Positions 34,224 to 43,435 of a DNA stretch of 64,000 nt are shown here, one piece after another. The translations under genes and the position numbers were made by a program. The notes under the pieces were generated by a model that had not been told where the DNA came from, did not search any database, and saw only the letters and a program-made list of their open reading frames with translations. Origin of the DNA: Haloferula helveola (GTDB lineage: Bacteria > Verrucomicrobiota > Verrucomicrobiia > Verrucomicrobiales > Akkermansiaceae); NCBI RefSeq assembly GCF_037076345.1, contig NZ_AP024702.1, positions 3,038,001 to 3,102,000 of the forward strand, in the 5' to 3' direction. Every line of letters begins with the position of its first letter. The stretch's first letter is position 1.

Positions 34224-35123
34224 CTAGCGCATCGCTCGCAGCACCAGCTTCTCCGTCGCGTCGGCGGTGGCCATGGCGTTGACGACCCACTCTCGCGCGT
34301 AGCCTTGGAAGCTCATGTCGGGGGAGGCAAGGCAGGTCAGGCAGATCAGGATCAGCAGGTTGGCGACGTAGATGATCATTAGCGACAGGAAGGTGCCGTT
34401 GTCGCGGAGGTCCGGCTGGTCGCGGGGGATCATCCACAGCGTCCACAGCAGGTGGAAGGTCCAGAAAAAGCCGAGCAGCCCGTAGAGCGACTTCATCGCG
34501 GCCGGCGACAGATCGACGAAGATCCCGACACAAGCGTAGATCCCGACGATCAGCGCCGCCCACAGCGGAACGAAGTAGGGGGCGAGCGCGATCAGGATGT
34601 TCGACTTGTCGGTGGTGACATAGCCGCCGTCGACGCTGACGCCCCAGTCGCTGACCGTGCCCCGGCACAGCCGGATGAACAGGATGTGGGTCAGTTCGTG
34701 GCCGAGGACGTAGAGGTAGAGGAAGAAATTCCAGAGCAGGCCGGAGGCGAACCAGCCGACCATCAGCAAGGCACCGGTGGCGAAGTACCAGAACGGGCTC
34801 GATGCCCAGAAGCTCCGGTCCAGCGCGGCGCTTGAGAACAGGTTGAAGAAGGTCCAGCTGGTGACGCCCGCCAGCGGGATCAGCAGGATCGCCAGCAGCC
34901 AGCGGAACATCCGCAGGGCGATGTGTGGCGACTCTTCGGCTGGGACCGCGCCGGCGATTGAGGCGTGCACCCACTTGTGGTGGCGACGGTTCGCCGGTCG
35001 GTTGGCGCAGACCTTGGCCCGGGCGCTGGCGAGCTTGATCGACTCCGTGAAGCCGGGTCGTGTCCGGCGGCGATTGCCTCCGGTTTTCGAACCGAGTCGG
35101 AGCTGCTTCCGGGGTGGAGCCAT
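34224..35123 (-). CDS. Membrane protein with HExxH motif (M50-like putative peptidase)
   Basis: About 299 residues if started at the ATG at 35123. Residues about 72-299 contain six or so hydrophobic helices, and GHELTHILF (HExxH) lies within or next to a membrane helix, as in site-2 protease-like M50 families. A second Asp-containing motif typical of M50 (LDG) is not obvious, so activity is uncertain. The first 70 residues are basic and of low complexity (GGNRRRTRPGF), which may be a cytoplasmic extension or may mean that the true start is the ATG at about 34910 (MFRWLLAILLIPLAG). No partner is apparent in the flanking genes. Confidence 0.7.
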   Translation of the reverse strand: MAPPRKQLRLGSKTGGNRRRTRPGFTESIKLASARAKVCANRPANRRHHKWVHASIAGAVPAEESPHIALRMFRWLLAILLIPLAGVTSWTFFNLFSSAALDRSFWASSPFWYFATGALLMVGWFASGLLWNFFLYLYVLGHELTHILFIRLCRGTVSDWGVSVDGGYVTTDKSNILIALAPYFVPLWAALIVGIYACVGIFVDLSPAAMKSLYGLLGFFWTFHLLWTLWMIPRDQPDLRDNGTFLSLMIIYVANLLILICLTCLASPDMSFQGYAREWVVNAMATADATEKLVLRAMR

Positions 35124-35187
35124 GAGCGGCCCCGGAGATACTTCGGGAATCTTAATCAATCAAGATCGAAGACGGCCAAAGCGGTGT

Positions 35188-35556
35188 TTATTTGACCACC
35201 TTTTTGTCAGCGTCCTTCCAAGCGGTGATGCCGCCCTTGAGATCGTAGACCGTTTCGAAACCAAGCTCTTCGAGTTGCTTCGCGGCCCGGGCGCTGCGAC
35301 CTCCGCTGCGGCAGTAGACGACCAGCGGCTTCGACTTGTCGAACTTCTCGGCCACCTTGGCGGCGAAGTCGTCGCTGCCGATCTCGACCCGGGTCGCCCC
35401 TTCGAGATGCCCTTCGTCCCATTCTTCTTGGGTCCGGACGTCGAGAAGCTGGGCTTTCTTGGCGATCAGTTCCTCGGCCTTGGCCGGCTCGACCTTGTCG
35501 GCGGCACAGGCGGTGAGGGAGAAGACGGCGAGGAGGGGAAGGATGAGCTTTTTCAT
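35188..35556 (-). CDS. Rhodanese-domain lipoprotein
   Basis: A 122-residue protein exported as a probable lipoprotein (MKKLILPLLAVFSLTAC). The rest is one rhodanese domain with LDVRTQEEWDEGHLEGA and the active-site loop VVYCRSGGRSA carrying the catalytic Cys. Rhodaneses move sulfane sulfur; periplasmic versions are thought to act in sulfur or thiol chemistry. The longer frame to 35628 runs through a palindrome arm and is rejected as start. Confidence 0.92.
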   Translation of the reverse strand: MKKLILPLLAVFSLTACAADKVEPAKAEELIAKKAQLLDVRTQEEWDEGHLEGATRVEIGSDDFAAKVAEKFDKSKPLVVYCRSGGRSARAAKQLEELGFETVYDLKGGITAWKDADKKVVK

Positions 35557-35594
35557 GATGGCTACCCTGCCTCGGGTGGAACGGCTGTCAATTC

Positions 35595-35666
35595 GTGGTG
35601 CGCGGACTTCAGTCCGCATCTTCGTCACATCCGGGGTTCCGGGGCGGACTGAAGTCCGCGCACCAC
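35595..35666. repeat. Nested palindrome, family GTGGTGCGCGGACTTCAG
   Basis: Perfect 23-base inverted arms at about 35595-35617 and 35644-35666 with a 26-base spacer. Each arm contains the palindrome GCGGACTTCAGTCCGC. The spacer includes CCGGGGTTCCGGGG-like sequence, similar to the spacers at 17094 and 55070. It lies between the rhodanese gene and rsgA. Confidence 0.9.
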
Positions 35667-35670
35667 GGGA

Positions 35671-36789
35671 CTACCGCCACTCGCCGCGTTGCTCGCGTTC
35701 GTATTCGATCCGGTCCTCGAGGTTGCGGGCCTTGACCCGGTGGTTGCGTTTGGCGCGACGCTCGGTGGTGATCTGGCGTTTCTTGGCGCGGCGCTGGAGG
35801 TCCTCGATCTCCTCGTCGAGCCGGAGGAAACTCTCCAACCGCTCGATCTCAAGTTCACCGGCCTCGACCGCGGCGCGGATCGCGCAGCCCTTGTCGGTGC
35901 CGTGCTTGCAGTCGTGGAACTTGCACTCGGCAGCGACCGCCTCGACGTCGGCAAAGCTCTCGCGGAGCGTCTGCTCGTCGGTCCACATCTGGATCTCCCG
36001 CATGCCCGGGTTGTCGATCAACATGCCACCGCCCGGCAGCAGGACGAGCTCGCGGGAGGTGGTCGTGTGGCGGCCCTTGCCGGTCACCTCGTTCACCTCG
36101 CTGGTCCACTGCCACTCCTCGCCCATCAGCTGGTTGACCAAGGTCGACTTGCCGACGCCGCTCGATCCGACGATGCACATTGTCGATCCGGGCGAAAGGT
36201 GACGCTTCAGAATCTCAAGGCCGCTGCCCTCGAGCGCACTGGTGAGATGAATTTCGGCCTCGGGGCTGAGCGCCTGAAGCTCGGCGACCGCCTCGTTGCA
36301 TTGATCCTCGGGAAATGCATCCGACTTGTTGACCAGCACCACCGGCTTCGCACCGCTTCGGCCGATCAGGGCGAAGTAACGCTCCATCCGGCGCGGGTTG
36401 TGGTCGGGGCCGGGGTCGGTGACGACCGCGATCACATCGACGTTCGTCCCGATGACCTGCTCCTCGACGCTCTTGCCCGGCACCTTGCGGGAAAAGCACG
36501 AGCTGCGGGGCAGGCGGGCACGGATGACGTGGTCCTCGTTTTCGCCTCCGAGTTCGACCGCCACCCAGTCGCCGACCGCGGGCAGTTCGGCATCGGTCGG
36601 GGCGTCGTGCCAGACCTTGCCCGAGAGCACCACGTCGATGTCCTCGAGCTGGCCGTCGTTATCGAAGACGAACGCTCCGTAGTTGATCGGCGTCTCGCGG
36701 TTCAGCCGGGCGGGGACGCGACCTTGCTTCGCATGCGGCTCGAAAGCCTGTGCGAGTTCGTCGTTCCACCCGAGATCGGCGAGGGTCAT
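35671..36789 (-). CDS. rsgA: Ribosome small subunit-dependent GTPase A
   Basis: GTPase that helps late maturation of the 30S ribosomal subunit. The 372-residue protein has an N-terminal OB-like part (about 20-95), a circularly permuted GTPase domain in which NKSD (G4) comes before the P-loop GSSGVGKSTLVNQL (G1), and a C-terminal zinc region (CKFHDCKHGTDKGCAIRAAV). The order G4-G1-G3 (DNPGMRE) is diagnostic. The start ATG at 36789 (MTLADLGWNDELAQ) is used; the longer frame begins inside a palindrome. The charged C-terminal tail is longer than in many relatives. Confidence 0.95.
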   Translation of the reverse strand: MTLADLGWNDELAQAFEPHAKQGRVPARLNRETPINYGAFVFDNDGQLEDIDVVLSGKVWHDAPTDAELPAVGDWVAVELGGENEDHVIRARLPRSSCFSRKVPGKSVEEQVIGTNVDVIAVVTDPGPDHNPRRMERYFALIGRSGAKPVVLVNKSDAFPEDQCNEAVAELQALSPEAEIHLTSALEGSGLEILKRHLSPGSTMCIVGSSGVGKSTLVNQLMGEEWQWTSEVNEVTGKGRHTTTSRELVLLPGGGMLIDNPGMREIQMWTDEQTLRESFADVEAVAAECKFHDCKHGTDKGCAIRAAVEAGELEIERLESFLRLDEEIEDLQRRAKKRQITTERRAKRNHRVKARNLEDRIEYEREQRGEWR

Positions 36790-36833
36790 CCGGCGCGGAC
36801 CATACGCGGCCCGCGCGGCCGTGTCGACCCGAG

Positions 36834-36944
36834 GAGTGGCGCTTTCCAAGCGCCATATCTAGGGGTGGCGGCTTCCAGCCGCCGGTTCGGCAGCGCGGTC
36901 AGGAGACCGCCGCGCCCACCCATGGCGCCCGGAGGGCGCCACTC
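36834..36944. repeat. Nested palindrome, family GGAGTGGCGC (copy 1), four hairpins in a row
   Basis: Outer inverted borders GGAGTGGCGC and GCGCCACTCC. Inside are four successive hairpins: GGCGCTTTCCAAGCGCC, GGCGGCTTCCAGCCGCC, GCGGTCAGGAGACCGC and GGCGCCCGGAGGGCGCC. Loops are nearly constant (TCC/TTCC or the complement) while stems differ. It sits in the divergent region between rsgA and the thioredoxin-like gene. A second copy is at 48115. Confidence 0.88.
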
Positions 36945-37015
36945 CTTGCCGAAACGGATTCGCTCCCACTTTGATCTTTCAACCGCTCAGATTTCTGGCG
37001 AGATGCTGCGGACTT

Positions 37016-38065
37016 ATGACTCATCGATTTCTTTCCGCCGCGTTGGGTGTTTGGGTGGCTCTTTCCGGAGCGACGGCCTCGGCGGCTCTCAAGGTCGGCG
37101 ATCGCGCTCCGAAAATCGCGCCGGGAAAGTGGGCGCAGGGTGAGCCGGTCGGTGAGCTGGAAGGCGACAAGGTCTACATCGTCGAGTTCTGGGCGACGTG
37201 GTGCGGGCCGTGCATCGCCGCGATTCCCCACGTCAATGACCTGTCGAAGAAGCACTCCGGCGACGGACTGGTGGTGGTCGGCCAGAATCTTGGCGAGGAC
37301 GAGGCGACGGTCACCGGCTTCGTCCGCAAGATGGGCTCGAAGATGACCTACCGCGTGGCGGTCGATGATGCCGCGGGCACGATGTCGAAGACCTGGCTGA
37401 AGGCCGCGGGCCAGAGCGGAATTCCCTGCGCCTTCGTGGTCAACAAGAAGGGGAAGGTCGCCTACATCGGCCACCCGATGCGGCTGGAGGAGTCGTTCAT
37501 CAAGAAGCTGCTTGCCGAGGAGGGCACCGCGCCCGCTCCGAAGGAAGCCCCGGTGGCGGCCGCTCCGAGCGAGAAGGCGAAGGCGCTCGAAGCGAAGGCG
37601 ACGGAATTGCTGGCGGCAGGTAAACCTGAAGAGGCAGCGCCGGTGATCGCCGAACTGCACGAGGAACTTGCTGACGGTTTCCGCCACATCGGCGGGCTGA
37701 TGGAGCTCGATCTGATGATCGCCCGCAAGCAGCACGCCGACGCGGTCGCCTTGGCGGGGATCCTTGCGGAAGACTTCTCCGCCAAACCGGAGGTTGTGCT
37801 CGGGGTGGCGAAGCGCCTCGCCGCTGCCACCGCCGCCACGCCGTCGATGCTTGATGCTGCCACCGGCCTGGCGCAGCCGCTCTCGTCCGGCGACGGTCCG
37901 CAGAAATCCGGTGCTCTCGAAGTGCTCGCAAGCGTGGCCTTCCGTCAGAACGACCGCGAGCGCGCCGTGAGCCTGCAGAAGCAGGCGGTCGAGTGTGCCG
38001 ATGCCTCGCAGGCCGCGGCGGCGCGGGAAGTGCTGCAGGCCTACGAAGACGGCCGCCAGCCCTGA
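37016..38065 (+). CDS. Secreted thioredoxin-like protein with C-terminal helical repeats
   Basis: A 349-residue exported protein (signal MTHRFLSAALGVWVALSGATASA). Residues about 25-165 form a TlpA/AhpC-type thioredoxin fold with the redox motif WATWCGPC and cis-Pro region SGIPCAFVVN. A linker rich in Ala/Pro/Glu leads to TPR-like helices (about 195-349). It probably reduces or oxidises disulfides in the periplasm, with the helical part binding a partner. It is followed after 40 bp by the MoxR gene on the same strand, so it may belong to the Bat-like operon; TPR proteins and thioredoxin-like proteins occur in such loci elsewhere. Confidence 0.9.
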   Translation: MTHRFLSAALGVWVALSGATASAALKVGDRAPKIAPGKWAQGEPVGELEGDKVYIVEFWATWCGPCIAAIPHVNDLSKKHSGDGLVVVGQNLGEDEATVTGFVRKMGSKMTYRVAVDDAAGTMSKTWLKAAGQSGIPCAFVVNKKGKVAYIGHPMRLEESFIKKLLAEEGTAPAPKEAPVAAAPSEKAKALEAKATELLAAGKPEEAAPVIAELHEELADGFRHIGGLMELDLMIARKQHADAVALAGILAEDFSAKPEVVLGVAKRLAAATAATPSMLDAATGLAQPLSSGDGPQKSGALEVLASVAFRQNDRERAVSLQKQAVECADASQAAAAREVLQAYEDGRQP

Positions 38066-38105
38066 GCCCCTTGAACGGCTCCGCCCCCTTTTCACCCTTC
38101 ACTCC

Positions 38106-39077
<972 letters not shown>

Positions 39078-39085
39078 TCGGCACG

Positions 39086-39943
39086 ATGTCCGACCACGCG
39101 CCACTTCCTGACGATCCGCTCGACGCGCGGCAGTTCGAGATCGTTGTCCGGAGGCTCGCCGACGCGCTTGCGTATGGTCAGGAAAGCTCGCCGTTCCTTG
39201 GAGCGGGAATCGAGTACGTGCAGTCGCGGCTTTATCAGAATGGCGACCCGGTGAAGTTCATGGACTGGAAGGTGACCGGCCGGACCGGTCGCTACCATGT
39301 GAAGGAATACGAGGCCCCGCGGCAGATGCCGGTGTATTTGCTGGTCGACACCTCCGCCTCGATGCGGGTCGGCTCGTGCGCGCCGGGCAAGTACGCGTGG
39401 GCGGTTCGCATCGCCGGCGGGCTGGCGCTGGCGGCGGTCGAGCACATGAATCCGGTCGGCTTGATGGGAGTGGGCGGCGCCGGAATGCACCACACGCCGT
39501 CGCTGTCCCGCGGATCGATCATGCAGTGGCTGCACCAGCTCCGCCACGAGCGGGCCGGTGGTGAAACGACGCTCGGTCGGCGGGTTCGTGAGCTGATCCC
39601 ACGGGTCGAGCAGCGCTGTTTGTTTGTCGTGATCAGCGACCTCCACGACCCCGACGCGGTGCCGGCGATCAAACGCATGGCGCAGGACCACGATTGCCTT
39701 GTGATCCATCTCGAAGACCCGGCTGAGCAGGGGACCCTGAAGGCGGGCTTCTTCCGCGGAGTCGAAGCCGAAACCGGCCGCTCGTTCGTTGCCCACGGGC
39801 ACAGCCGCTTTGTCGATCGTGGCGATGGCACGATGCTGGCGCGGGCCGGGATTTCCTATCTGCACTTGCCGACCGATGAACAGGTCCTGCCGAGCCTGCG
39901 GCATTTCATGAAGAACCGTGCCGGAACGGCGAGGCGACGATGA
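39086..39943 (+). CDS. DUF58-domain protein with VWA-like fold
   Basis: A 285-residue cytoplasmic protein. DUF58 segment: FMDWKVTGRTGRYHVKEYEA. A VWA-like metal site follows: VYLLVDTSASM, with later TLGRRVRELI and VVISDLHDPD. DUF58 proteins nearly always accompany MoxR ATPases. The ATG at 39086 is preferred to the TTG at 39074. Its stop overlaps the next ATG by four bases (ATGA). Confidence 0.93.
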   Translation: MSDHAPLPDDPLDARQFEIVVRRLADALAYGQESSPFLGAGIEYVQSRLYQNGDPVKFMDWKVTGRTGRYHVKEYEAPRQMPVYLLVDTSASMRVGSCAPGKYAWAVRIAGGLALAAVEHMNPVGLMGVGGAGMHHTPSLSRGSIMQWLHQLRHERAGGETTLGRRVRELIPRVEQRCLFVVISDLHDPDAVPAIKRMAQDHDCLVIHLEDPAEQGTLKAGFFRGVEAETGRSFVAHGHSRFVDRGDGTMLARAGISYLHLPTDEQVLPSLRHFMKNRAGTARRR

Positions 39944-40752
39944 AAGCGGCCCTCTCCATGCTCATCGCGATGGTTCTGCCCGTCGCCGCGGCTCCCGACG
40001 CTCCCGATGACGTATCGGATCCGAATGCGATCGGTATCGAGGAAGGAACGCGCGTGGTTCTCGAACGCGACGACTACATTCCGCGACCGCTCGACGACCG
40101 CACGCCGCTGATCGTGCGGCTCGGCGAAGTTTCACCGGTGGAGGACGGCTATTCGTATCGCTTCCACTTCATCGGATTCGAGCCCGGCGAGTACCGCCTG
40201 GCGGACTTCCTGATGCGGGCGGACGGAACTCCCGCGGAGGAGCTGGGCGACCGGACCGTGACGGTGAAGACGATCCTGCCGGCCGATCACGACGGCTCGT
40301 TGACGCCTCATGTGCCGTCGACGTTTCCGTGGTTCGGCGGCTACCGCACGCTGTTGATCGGACTGGGTGTTGTCTGGGTGCTGGGATGGATCGCGCTGGC
40401 ATGGTTTGGGCGTCGGCGTCGTGCGGCGGATGAAGCGGTGCAGGAACCGCCGCCGCCGACCTTCGCCGAGCGACTGCGTCCCTATGTCGAGGCGGCCGCC
40501 GGTGGCGAGCTCGACAGCCGCGAGCAGGCCGAGCTCGAACGTCTGCTGAGCGCCTACTGGCGGGACCGGTTGAAGCTTCCCGAGCAACGGATGGCGAGTG
40601 AGCTGGCCGAGCTGCGCAAGCATCCCGAGGCGGGAGAGCTGATCCGCGCGCTCGAGGGCTGGCTGCATCGTCCGGGCGGCGTTTCTCCGGAACGCGTCGA
40701 CGATCTGCTGGCGCCCTACCGAACTCCGGTTGGAGAGGAGGTGCGGGCATGA
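39940..40752 (+). CDS. Membrane protein of the MoxR/VWA operon
   Basis: A 270-residue protein with a signal peptide (MKAALSMLIAMVLPVAA), an extracytoplasmic beta-rich region (about 20-125) and one membrane helix (about 131-153, TLLIGLGVVWVLGWIALAWF), then a cytoplasmic helical tail (about 170-270) with two short repeated helix units. Topology and place match the small membrane partner seen in Bat-type operons (DUF4381-like position), but sequence identity to a named family was not recognised. It overlaps both neighbours by four bases (ATGA at each end), so it is translated with them. Confidence 0.82.
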   Translation: MKAALSMLIAMVLPVAAAPDAPDDVSDPNAIGIEEGTRVVLERDDYIPRPLDDRTPLIVRLGEVSPVEDGYSYRFHFIGFEPGEYRLADFLMRADGTPAEELGDRTVTVKTILPADHDGSLTPHVPSTFPWFGGYRTLLIGLGVVWVLGWIALAWFGRRRRAADEAVQEPPPPTFAERLRPYVEAAAGGELDSREQAELERLLSAYWRDRLKLPEQRMASELAELRKHPEAGELIRALEGWLHRPGGVSPERVDDLLAPYRTPVGEEVRA

Positions 40753-41666
40753 GTTTTCATCACCCCGAGTTCCTCTGGCTGCTGGCCCTGCCTCTGGGCT
40801 GGGGATTCTGGCAATGGGTGCGCCGCGGCCACGCCGTGGCCTTGCCCTTCGACCACGGAGCGCAGGGCGAAGGTCGGGTTCCGCGGTTCATGATCCACCT
40901 CGCGGGGACCTTGCCGGCCGTCATTCTCGCCGTCGCGGTGCTGATGCTCGCGGGTCCGCGTCGGCCCGCTCCGCCGAGCGATGAACGGGTGCTCAACAAC
41001 ATCCTGATCTGCATCGACGTCTCCGGCTCGATGGGAGTGCCCTTCGGTTCCGGCGGCACGCGATTCGAGGCGGCTGTCGAGGCCGCCCGGAGCTTCTGCG
41101 AGTTTCGCAAGGGCGACGCGTTCGGGCTCACCGTGTTCGGTTCGGAATACATCCACTGGGTGCCGCCGACCGCCGAGCTTTCGGCCGTTTCGAATGCGAT
41201 GAACTACGTCCGCCCGGACAACATGCCGGGCTGGATGGGCGGCACGCTGATCGGCAACGCGCTGCGCGGCTGCCGCGACCAGCTCGTTCGGATCGGAGAA
41301 GGGGACCGGGCGGTGGTGCTGATCAGCGATGGCCAAAGCGGCGACTTTTCCAATGGAGGCGACCGTGCCGTGGCGGAGGAGCTCGCCAAGGACGACATCC
41401 GGGTCTTCGGGATCCTGATCGGCGACGGTACTGGTGCTGCCGGGCTCGACACGGTCTCGGCGACGACCGGCGGCCGGACTTTCGTAGCGGGTGACCCGGG
41501 AGCGCTCGACGAGATCTTCCGCGAGATCGACCGGATGCAGAAGGCGAACTTCAAGCCGTCCACCGCCGAGTGGGTCGACTACCACGAACCCTTCGCGATC
41601 GCCGGCGTCTCCGCGCTGTTGCTTTATTCGATCACCCTTCTCGGACTCCGTTATACGCCTTGGTAG
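40749..41666 (+). CDS. VWA-domain membrane protein (BatA-like)
   Basis: A 305-residue protein with two N-terminal membrane helices (about 8-25 and 55-75), a von Willebrand A domain (about 88-270) and a C-terminal helix (about 281-300). The metal-ion site is complete: DVSGSM, then the Thr in GWMGGTLIG, then ISDGQSGD. Bat proteins in Bacteroides are linked to oxidative stress tolerance, but in most bacteria the role is unproven. Start overlaps the preceding stop (ATGA); the next gene begins one base after its TAG. Confidence 0.93.
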   Translation: MSFHHPEFLWLLALPLGWGFWQWVRRGHAVALPFDHGAQGEGRVPRFMIHLAGTLPAVILAVAVLMLAGPRRPAPPSDERVLNNILICIDVSGSMGVPFGSGGTRFEAAVEAARSFCEFRKGDAFGLTVFGSEYIHWVPPTAELSAVSNAMNYVRPDNMPGWMGGTLIGNALRGCRDQLVRIGEGDRAVVLISDGQSGDFSNGGDRAVAEELAKDDIRVFGILIGDGTGAAGLDTVSATTGGRTFVAGDPGALDEIFREIDRMQKANFKPSTAEWVDYHEPFAIAGVSALLLYSITLLGLRYTPW

Positions 41667-41667
41667 G

Positions 41668-42663
41668 ATGTGGGAACCTGAAGACATCCCCTCGCTCGCG
41701 CTTGCGGCCGCAGCCATCACGGCGGCGGTGGCCGCGCTGGGCGAGTGGCTCCACGCGCGACGGGTCCGCCGCATCGCCCCGCTCGCTTTCGGCCCCTCCG
41801 GCCGGCCGCGGCATTGGACCCGGCCGATGCCGATCCTGCGGGTCGTGGCCATAGCCGCCGCGGCGTGGTCACTCGTGACGCTCGTTTCCTTCGACAACCG
41901 GACCCGCGAGCGCCGCACCGGAAACAATGTCGACCGGCATCTGGTGGTGCTGCTCGACGTGTCGCCCTCGATGCTGCTCGACGATGCCGGCGAGGCGGGT
42001 GACATGACCCGCAACGCGCGCGCGGCCGAGGTGCTGAAGTCGGTACTCGACCAGGTGCCCGACGACCACGTCCGCCTGACCGCCATCGCCTTCTACACCG
42101 AGGCCCGCATGCTGGTGGAGCAATGCCGTGACCGCGAACTGCTGCTTCACCTCGCTTCCGGCACGCCTTTCCACATCACCTACAAGCCGGGCAGGACCGA
42201 CATTCTCGCATCGGTCAACAAGGCGGGGACCCTGATCAAGGACCTGCCGCGCAAGTCGGCGACGCTGTTGGTCCTTTCCGATGGCGACAGCCTGCCGCCG
42301 TCCGGTCTCCAGCCGTTGCCGTCCTCGGTCGACCAGGTGGTTGTGGTCGGCGTCGGCGATCCGGCGCGCGGGGCATTCATCGACGGTCACCAGTCGCGGC
42401 AGGATACCTCGAACCTCGGCCAGCTCGCGCGGCGTCTCGGCGGCCGCTACTACGACTGCAACTACCGGCCGCTGCCGCGCGAGGCGCTTGAGTCGCTGAC
42501 GGCCGAGAATCCGACCGGCTCGATCTGGCGCACCGACCGGCGGATGCTGGCCTTGCTGCTGCTTTCGCTTTCCACTGCTACCCTTTGCCTGATTCCATTG
42601 CTACTCGATGCCTTTGGCAGTCCGTGGCGCTATCGTCCCGCTGCCGCCGTCCCAACCTCATGA
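41668..42663 (+). CDS. Second VWA-domain membrane protein (BatB-like)
   Basis: A 331-residue protein. Membrane helices near residues 8-25 and 55-72, then a VWA domain with DVSPSM as first metal motif, a possible Thr ligand in GRTDILASVNKA and LSDGDSL, then a final membrane helix (about 295-315, ALLLLSLSTATLCLIPLLL). The insertion LLDDAGEAGDMTRNARA after the metal motif is longer than in the first VWA protein. Tandem VWA genes are typical of BatA/BatB. The start ATG immediately follows the upstream stop. Confidence 0.92.
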   Translation: MWEPEDIPSLALAAAAITAAVAALGEWLHARRVRRIAPLAFGPSGRPRHWTRPMPILRVVAIAAAAWSLVTLVSFDNRTRERRTGNNVDRHLVVLLDVSPSMLLDDAGEAGDMTRNARAAEVLKSVLDQVPDDHVRLTAIAFYTEARMLVEQCRDRELLLHLASGTPFHITYKPGRTDILASVNKAGTLIKDLPRKSATLLVLSDGDSLPPSGLQPLPSSVDQVVVVGVGDPARGAFIDGHQSRQDTSNLGQLARRLGGRYYDCNYRPLPREALESLTAENPTGSIWRTDRRMLALLLLSLSTATLCLIPLLLDAFGSPWRYRPAAAVPTS

Positions 42664-42667
42664 TCCG

Positions 42668-43414
42668 ATGAAACGTTACCTCGCACTCCTTTGGTTGATG
42701 CTGCCGCTGCCGCTGGTGGTCCTGCATTTCAGTCGTGGCCAGAAGTGGCTCGAGATCGATGAAGCCCGCGTGCTGGTGATCCAGGGCGAGGATGCGGAAA
42801 AGGAAGGCGACTGGGAGGCCGCCGACTCGGCCTACCGCGAGGCGGCGAGGTTGGTGGCAACGGAAAAGCCGGACCTCAAGCTGCGGCTCGATCTCGCCCA
42901 GGTCCGGACCCGCTTCCGCAAAGGCGAGGCCGTGGAGGCGATCGATCTTTCCGAAGCGCTGGTCAACGATCCGTCATTCCGCGCCATGCCCGGGGAATTC
43001 CGCGAGGAGGCGCGTGAGCTCGCCGGCCGCATTCACTACTATGCCGCTTGGGTGATGCGCCTCGAGGGCGCCAGCCGGGAACTTTGGATGGAGGAAGCCG
43101 AACTCGCGCGGCAGAACTACCGTTTGTTGGTCGAGGAATTCGATCACGGCGGAAAGCCGGCCAATGGCAGCGAGCCCGCCGCCCACCAGAAGGACCTTGA
43201 GTCCGCGGTTCAGCTGCAGCGGCTCAGCCTGACCGAACTCATGGCGAGGCCTCTGCCTAAGGAAGGCCAGTGCATGGCTTGTCAGGGTCTGAGCGAACAG
43301 ATGGCCAAGCGTCGCGGGCAACGCGGCAAGAAACCCGGAGTCGGGCCGATGCGCGAAGGGCCGCCCGACAAGGGAGCCGGCCTCGACCGCTTCAAGCCCG
43401 GCTCCGGATCCTGA
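42668..43414 (+). CDS. TPR-like protein of the Bat-like operon
   Basis: A 248-residue protein with an N-terminal anchor (about 3-22, YLALLWLMLPLPLVVLHF) followed by TPR-like helices: DAEKEGDWEAADSAYREAAR and LDLAQVRTRFRKGEAVEAI. A later CMAC motif (QCMACQGLSEQM) could bind metal or a thiol. The tail is Gly/Pro/Lys-rich. Bat loci generally encode a TPR protein (BatC/BatE) in this position, so it is assigned by context. Four bases separate the upstream stop from its ATG. Confidence 0.85.
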   Translation: MKRYLALLWLMLPLPLVVLHFSRGQKWLEIDEARVLVIQGEDAEKEGDWEAADSAYREAARLVATEKPDLKLRLDLAQVRTRFRKGEAVEAIDLSEALVNDPSFRAMPGEFREEARELAGRIHYYAAWVMRLEGASRELWMEEAELARQNYRLLVEEFDHGGKPANGSEPAAHQKDLESAVQLQRLSLTELMARPLPKEGQCMACQGLSEQMAKRRGQRGKKPGVGPMREGPPDKGAGLDRFKPGSGS

Positions 43415-43435
43415 ATCCTCTTCGAATTCTTTTTC

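Noticed and set aside
36659-36856. Short minus-strand frame starting within the GGAGTGGCGC palindrome
   Set aside because: Its first residues are read from the repeat and the rest overlaps rsgA in another frame.
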